Shown here: in pieces, positions 60,394 through 64,000 of the stretch
Numbering within the stretch: the first letter of the stretch is position 1
Layout: every line of letters begins with the position of its first letter
NCBI GenBank assembly: GCA_020073385.1
Contig: JAIQFH010000003.1
Span: 124,001-188,000 of the forward strand
Reading direction: 5' to 3'
Length of the DNA: 64,000 nt
DNA from: Terriglobia bacterium
GTDB taxonomy: Bacteria > Acidobacteriota > Terriglobia > Terriglobales > Acidobacteriaceae
The notes under the pieces: model-generated
Told to the model about the DNA's origin: nothing
Database searches by the model: none
What the model saw: the letters and a program-made list of their open reading frames with translations, nothing else
Made by a program: the position numbers and the translations under genes

Positions 60394-62265
60394 TCAGGAT
60401 CCATGCACTTTCGTGGTACGGGACGTCGTAGTTCCCCACCACCCCGGCTCGCGTACATGTTCATCCCGCAAGCGGCGTGTTCGCGCCGCCAGGATCGCCG
60501 CTCTTCCCAGGTATCCCACTGCCTTCCGCTCATCGCTCCGGTCCACCACCGGCAAACGTCCCACATCCTGATGCAGCATCTTGGCTGCAGCTTCGGACAC
60601 GAGTTCATCCGGATAAGTCACCACCAGCGTGGTGCTTCCTGCTTCCTCCACCGTAATCATTCCGCTCGGATCTCCGTCTAGGGCTCGCAGAATGTCCCCG
60701 CGCGTGACAATCCCTGACAGCTTATCGTTGTCCAGAATCAAGAGGGCTTCATAACGCGCCACCGCGGGATCGTGCCTCGCGATTCGCTCCGCCACTTCTC
60801 CAACCTTGGTCCCCGCCGCGATCACCGGAGGATCCTTTTCCATGGTTTCTGCAACGGTGACTTGCGTCAGGACGTCGGCCTCGTAATCCTGATGGACCCG
60901 CAGCCCGCGCCGCGCCAGCTTTTCCGTCATGATCGAACTCCGTGGCATAAACAGCATCGCGATTCCATCCGCAATCACGGCCACCAGCATCAGCGGCAGC
61001 ACCGAGTTGTAGTCTCGGGTAATTTCAAACGCAAAAATAATGAAAGAGAATGTGGCCCGCGAAGCCGCTCCGAATACCGCGCCCATGGCGACGAGCGCAA
61101 ACGCCCCTGGCGACAGATGGGCATTCGGAAAAACATGATTCCCGATCATCGCAAACAGCCCGCCCATCGCCGCGCTCCACATAAATGTCGGAGCCAGCAA
61201 ACCGCCTGAGGTCCCCGATCCCAGCGAAATCACTAGCGCCGCAAACTTCGCGATCATCACCACCAACAAAACCTTCCACGCTAATTCGCCGTTCAGGATC
61301 GCCCCAATCGTGTCGTATCCCACGCCGAACACGCGCGGAACCAAGAATCCGATGATGCCCAATCCCAGCGCGCCAATCGCCGGCCACCACAGTTCGTCCA
61401 CCGGAAGCTTTTCAAAAAGATCCTCCACCCAATACAGCGCTTTGCTCAACACGATCGCGGCCAGCCCACAAATCGGTCCCAGCACGAGATAGAAGGGCAA
61501 TGCCCGGGGAATCGCAAAATCCACCGCTCCAACCTGGAACATCGGTCCCGGCCCCAGCAATTGCATGTGCACCGCCGTGGCCAGCGTGCTCGCGATAACC
61601 AGAGGAATAAACGATCGCGACTTGAATTCGAACAGCAGCAGTTCAATGGCAAGGATCACTCCCGCGATCGGAGTATTGAATGTGGCCGACATTCCCGCTG
61701 CCGCGCCGCAAGCCAGCAGAACTTTCCTCTCCACCGCCGTCGTATGGAGGACCTGGCCAACGAGCGATCCCAACGCACCGCCTGTTTGAATGATCGGTCC
61801 TTCCGCGCCGAACGGCCCGCCCGTCCCGATGGCGATCGCCGCGGAAATCGGCTTCAGCAGCGCCACCTTCGGCTCGATCCGGCTGCGGTTCACCAGAACC
61901 GCCTCCATGGCCTCAGGAATCCCGTGTCCCTTGATCTTCGAGCTGCCGTACTTGGCCATTACTCCGACAATCAATCCACCAACTACCGGAACCAGAATGA
62001 CCCACCATCCCAGATGGTGTCCGCCCACACTGCGGAAAGTTGTGGTTGCCTCGTGAAAGAAGAAGAGGTTTGTGAACAACCCGATGAGCTTGTAAAGAAT
62101 GTAGGCGACGATCCCGGCGAGCAATCCCACCCCAGCCGCGAGAAAAGACATCAGCACAATCCGGAATGGCGCGGGCGCGTCCAGCGCTAAAGGCGACACC
62201 CCCGAGGCCGCCAGCGGTTCATTCGGAATTGCCCCGGACCCGTGGTTGTTGTTGCGGCTGCTCAT
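60394..62265 (-). CDS. ClC-family chloride channel/antiporter with CBS domains (copy 2)
   Basis: A 623-aa membrane protein with about 10-12 helices and a CBS pair (about 460-600). The anion-pathway motifs are canonical: KGHGIPEAM (GSGIP type), GAEGPIIQTGGA (with gating glutamate), and GSGTSGGLLAPTFMWSAAMG. The ATG at 62265 (MSSRNNNHG) has AAAGGGAG 6 nt upstream and is better than the ORF opening at 62292. It is separate from copy 1, with no shared operon. The CBS unit TRGDILRALDGDPSGMITVEEAG may sense adenine nucleotides. Confidence 0.92.
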   Translation of the reverse strand: MSSRNNNHGSGAIPNEPLAASGVSPLALDAPAPFRIVLMSFLAAGVGLLAGIVAYILYKLIGLFTNLFFFHEATTTFRSVGGHHLGWWVILVPVVGGLIVGVMAKYGSSKIKGHGIPEAMEAVLVNRSRIEPKVALLKPISAAIAIGTGGPFGAEGPIIQTGGALGSLVGQVLHTTAVERKVLLACGAAAGMSATFNTPIAGVILAIELLLFEFKSRSFIPLVIASTLATAVHMQLLGPGPMFQVGAVDFAIPRALPFYLVLGPICGLAAIVLSKALYWVEDLFEKLPVDELWWPAIGALGLGIIGFLVPRVFGVGYDTIGAILNGELAWKVLLVVMIAKFAALVISLGSGTSGGLLAPTFMWSAAMGGLFAMIGNHVFPNAHLSPGAFALVAMGAVFGAASRATFSFIIFAFEITRDYNSVLPLMLVAVIADGIAMLFMPRSSIMTEKLARRGLRVHQDYEADVLTQVTVAETMEKDPPVIAAGTKVGEVAERIARHDPAVARYEALLILDNDKLSGIVTRGDILRALDGDPSGMITVEEAGSTTLVVTYPDELVSEAAAKMLHQDVGRLPVVDRSDERKAVGYLGRAAILAARTRRLRDEHVREPGWWGTTTSRTTKVHGS

Positions 62266-62447
62266 GAACTCTCCCTTTCGAATTGCATACAATCACAGAA
62301 GCGGCACTAACACTGAAGGATGGCCCACTTCTTCCTGACCTTGTAAGAAGCGTCGATTTCCCTTTTCCAAACTCAGCGCGGTCCGCAATGCGCAGCTCTG
62401 GCGCACCGCAAACACGTTCGAGAGCCTGAAACTTGCGCCAGCAGTAC

Positions 62448-62512
62448 CATGGAAGAGCGGCCCTTCAGGGCCGCGAAGAATCGTGCGATGAGGGGGCCTT
62501 AGCCCCCGCGGT
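62448..62512 (+). repeat. GTGGAAGAGCGGC...GCCGC element, copy 3, overlapping the MarR 3' end
   Basis: ATGGAAGAGCGGCCCTTCAGGGCCGCG followed by GAGGGGGCCTTAGCCCCCGCGG. The minus-strand reading frame of the MarR gene runs into it, so its last ~16 residues are repeat-encoded. Related copies are at 8930 and 40965. Confidence 0.7.
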
Positions 62513-62956
62513 CCTTCTCCGCGTTCGTTTGTCAGCTCCATCCTGTTTTCCCGCCATCACGCGCCGCAACGCCGCCACCAGACGCGGCGCTGCCTCCCGT
62601 AACTCGTCGTGATGGTGCAGCGCCAGATCAGCTAGCACGTTTTCGCCCTTGGGCGTGAGGGCCATCAATACCTCGCGCCGGTCGTCCTCGGCCCGCTCCC
62701 GCCGCACATAGCCGCCAGCTTCCAGCCGATTGATCAATTCCACCGCGCTGTGATGCTGGATGTGCAGGCGGTTGGCCAGTTCCCGAATCCGCGGTCGCAG
62801 CCCCTCCGGCATCCCCTTGATGGTCAGCATCAATTGATACTGCCCTCGCTCCAGGCCCGCCGCCTGCACGGCCCGATCGCTGAAAGCAAAAAACTCCCGA
62901 ATCTGATACCTGAATTCCGCCAGAGCCCGATAATCCGCCAGCGTCAGCTTCTTCAT
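62465..62956 (-). CDS. MarR-family transcriptional regulator
   Basis: A 163-aa winged-helix dimeric regulator (start ATG at 62956; 62977 is less likely because it falls inside an operator). The DNA-binding helices are RIRELANRLHIQHHSAVELINRLEAGGYVRRERAEDDRREVLMALTPKG, fully MarR-like. The C-terminal tail (RRRTAGAKAPSSHDSSRP) is translated from a dispersed repeat and is not a usual MarR ending. Two matching palindromes lie directly upstream, so autoregulation is likely. It diverges from purB, and the ClC gene follows downstream on the same strand. Its ligand is unknown. Confidence 0.88.
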   Translation of the reverse strand: MKKLTLADYRALAEFRYQIREFFAFSDRAVQAAGLERGQYQLMLTIKGMPEGLRPRIRELANRLHIQHHSAVELINRLEAGGYVRRERAEDDRREVLMALTPKGENVLADLALHHHDELREAAPRLVAALRRVMAGKQDGADKRTRRRTAGAKAPSSHDSSRP

Positions 62957-62966
62957 GCTGTGGATT

Positions 62967-62983
62967 CTATCGTGCAACGATAG
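62967..62983. promoter_or_regulatory. MarR operator 1 (TATCG-N5-CGATA)
   Basis: CTATCGT-GCA-ACGATAG is a perfect inverted repeat 11 bp upstream of the MarR ATG at 62956. It shares TATCG-N5-CGATA with operator 2, whose centre lies about 29 bp away, roughly three helical turns. That spacing suits two dimers on one DNA face. Confidence 0.55.
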
Positions 62984-62992
62984 TCTCTACAT

Positions 62993-62998
62993 ATTATA
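62993..62998 (-). promoter_or_regulatory. -10 box of the MarR gene
   Basis: The minus strand reads TATAAT, a perfect sigma-70 -10 hexamer, overlapping operator 2. The transcription start should be near operator 1. No good -35 was found, which is common for regulated promoters. Confidence 0.5.
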
Positions 62999-63013
62999 TC
63001 GCACTGCGATATA
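62995..63013. promoter_or_regulatory. MarR operator 2 (TATCG-N5-CGATA)
   Basis: TATATCGC-ACT-GCGATATA is a perfect 8+3+8 palindrome overlapping the -10 hexamer of the MarR promoter. Repressor bound here would block RNA polymerase. It is about 160 bp from the purB start and could also influence that gene. Confidence 0.6.
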
Positions 63014-63066
63014 ACCGATTGGATAACGTTGACCGTGCCGGGGGGAGTCACGGCTTTATCCCTAGA

Positions 63067-63100
63067 CTTCCTCCGTGTTCCTCTGTGCCCCTGTGGTGAA
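63067..63100 (+). repeat. 9-bp-period repeat upstream of purB
   Basis: CTTCCTCCGTGTTCCTCTGTGCCCCTGTGGTGAA lies between the MarR operators and purB. Same family and orientation as copies at 1962, 6731 and 30388. Confidence 0.65.
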
Positions 63101-63170
63101 CGGACCTCGCTAGCCGATTCCGCACCCATCCATTTAGAATCCTCTGTCCACACCGGACAGGAGACCGCCC

Positions 63171-64000
63171 GTGATCCCGCGCTATACCCGTCCCGAGATG
63201 GCCCGCATCTGGAGCGACGAGAATCGCTTCCGCACCTGGCTCGCAGTCGAGGTCGCCGCCACCGAAACCCTCGCCGAAGCAGGACTCGTGCCCAAAGAGG
63301 CCGCCCAAGCCATCAAGGAACGCGCCGACTTCCGCGTTGAGCGCATCCACGAGATCGAAGCCGAAGTGCGGCACGACGTCATCGCCTTCACCACGGCAGT
63401 TGCCGAAATCGTCGGCCCGCACGCCCGCTGGTTTCACTACGGACTCACCTCCAACGACGTCGTAGACACTGCGCAGGCCCTTCTCATCTGCCAGGCCTCG
63501 CAAGTCATCGCGCAAGACCTGCAGCGCCTCTCTGAAGTGCTCGAACGCCGCGCCTGGGAGTTCAAAGACACTCCCATGATCGGGCGCACGCATGGCATCC
63601 ACGCCGAGCCCATCACCTTCGGATTCAAGATCGCCAACTGGTATTCCGAAACGCAGCGAAATATTGCGCGCTTCATGGCTGCAGCAGAAGACATGCGCGT
63701 CGGAAAGTTCTCGGGCGCGGTAGGAATCTTTGCGCACCTCACTCCGGAACTGGAAGAAAAGATCTGCCGGCGTCTAGGATTGAAAGCCGCTGCCGTTTCG
63801 TCGCAGGTGATCCAGCGCGATCGTCACGCGCACTACCTTTCCACGCTCGCAGTCATTGCCTCGACACTCGACAAGATCGCCACTGAAATCCGCCACCTGC
63901 AGCGCACCGAGGTTCGTGAAGCGGAGGAGTTCTTCAGCGAAAAGCAAAAGGGATCTTCGGCCATGCCGCACAAGCGCAATCCCGTGACACTCGAGCAGAT
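63171..64000 (+). CDS. purB: adenylosuccinate lyase, 5' part (runs off the window)
   Basis: Absent from the ORF track because it is open at the right edge. It starts with GTG at 63171, preceded by CAGGAG 7 nt upstream. The visible 276 residues (MIPRYTRPEMARIWSDENRFRTWLAVE) are PurB, which acts twice in purine synthesis (SAICAR and adenylosuccinate cleavage). Family motifs are FHYGLTSNDVVDTAQALL, then IGRTHGIHAEPITFG with the catalytic histidine and the signature SSAMPHKRNPV at the very end. The length fits the first ~60% of a ~435-aa enzyme. Confidence 0.96.
   Translation, partial: MIPRYTRPEMARIWSDENRFRTWLAVEVAATETLAEAGLVPKEAAQAIKERADFRVERIHEIEAEVRHDVIAFTTAVAEIVGPHARWFHYGLTSNDVVDTAQALLICQASQVIAQDLQRLSEVLERRAWEFKDTPMIGRTHGIHAEPITFGFKIANWYSETQRNIARFMAAAEDMRVGKFSGAVGIFAHLTPELEEKICRRLGLKAAAVSSQVIQRDRHAHYLSTLAVIASTLDKIATEIRHLQRTEVREAEEFFSEKQKGSSAMPHKRNPVTLEQ

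Noticed and set aside
60242-60442. The N-terminal extension of the 167-aa ORF at 59939-60442
   Set aside because: This part translates the 9-bp-period hairpin (NFTKDTKDHEGSSNR) and the end of the neighbouring ClC gene in another frame. Only the downstream portion with a membrane helix looks genuine.

Overview
The window looks like chromosomal DNA of a soil Acidobacteriota bacterium of the Koribacter/Terriglobia type. This is an inference from gene content and style, not from a marker gene. The signs are a very large TonB-dependent receptor with a carboxypeptidase-regulatory N-terminus, a CadC-type winged-helix regulator fused to a TolB-like propeller, a DUF5916/CBM9-like outer-membrane protein, Gly/Asn/Thr-rich lipoproteins, many c-type cytochromes, and gene gaps filled with families of short palindromic repeats. 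No rRNA, tRNA, CRISPR array, prophage or transposase was seen.

Layout. 0-3.3 kb: a polymerase-less LigD-type DNA ligase, a Nudix hydrolase and a DUF2007/zinc-ribbon protein. 3.3-6.7 kb: a three-gene oxidoreductase operon (Tat-exported small subunit, GMC flavoprotein, nine-haem cytochrome c). 6.77-7.10 kb, minus strand: a probable small structured RNA gene with its own promoter, Shine-Dalgarno, 20-codon ORF and terminator. 7.3-9.9 kb: a PQQ-dependent dehydrogenase with a two-haem cytochrome c. 10.2-13.8 kb: UbiX, a ChaN-like protein, LarB and a PPOX/F420-type protein. 13.8-20.7 kb: a BON-domain protein with a palindromic operator, an orphan branched-chain-amino-acid-type binding protein divergent from a hybrid histidine kinase, and msrP-msrQ for repair of periplasmic methionine sulfoxide.

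20.9-33.3 kb: a repetitive lipoprotein; the pyrE-small membrane protein-mtnA operon (pyrimidine synthesis and methionine salvage); a beta-propeller protein; a secreted lipoprotein; a purine permease; an MFS exporter; pncB. 33.5-43.7 kb: a DUF5916 outer-membrane protein, a SulP transporter, an isoprenylcysteine-methyltransferase-like protein, LolC/E and LolD-like ABC components, and ClpC. 43.9-49.5 kb: an M48 peptidase, a cupin, a glutaredoxin-like protein, a trypsin-like protease, a two-haem cytochrome c and a metzincin-like protein. 49.6-64 kb: the wHTH-TolB regulator, the TonB receptor, a TPR-ClC operon, a Pal-like OmpA lipoprotein, a second ClC channel, a MarR regulator with paired operators, and the 5' part of purB, which runs off the right edge.

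The most striking non-coding content is the repeats. A bipartite GTGTAG...CTACAC element occurs about six times, with extra half copies, one of them in frame inside the lolC-like gene. A degenerate 9-bp-period repeat (ACAGAGGAC type) lies between genes and also encodes part of the LigD linker. A GTGGAAGAGCGGC...GCCGC element supplies the C-terminus of MarR. Repeats have therefore entered coding sequences several times. The best candidate for something undescribed is the small RNA gene at about 6.77-7.10 kb. Its Shine-Dalgarno can pair with an 11-nt complementary segment about 200 nt downstream.
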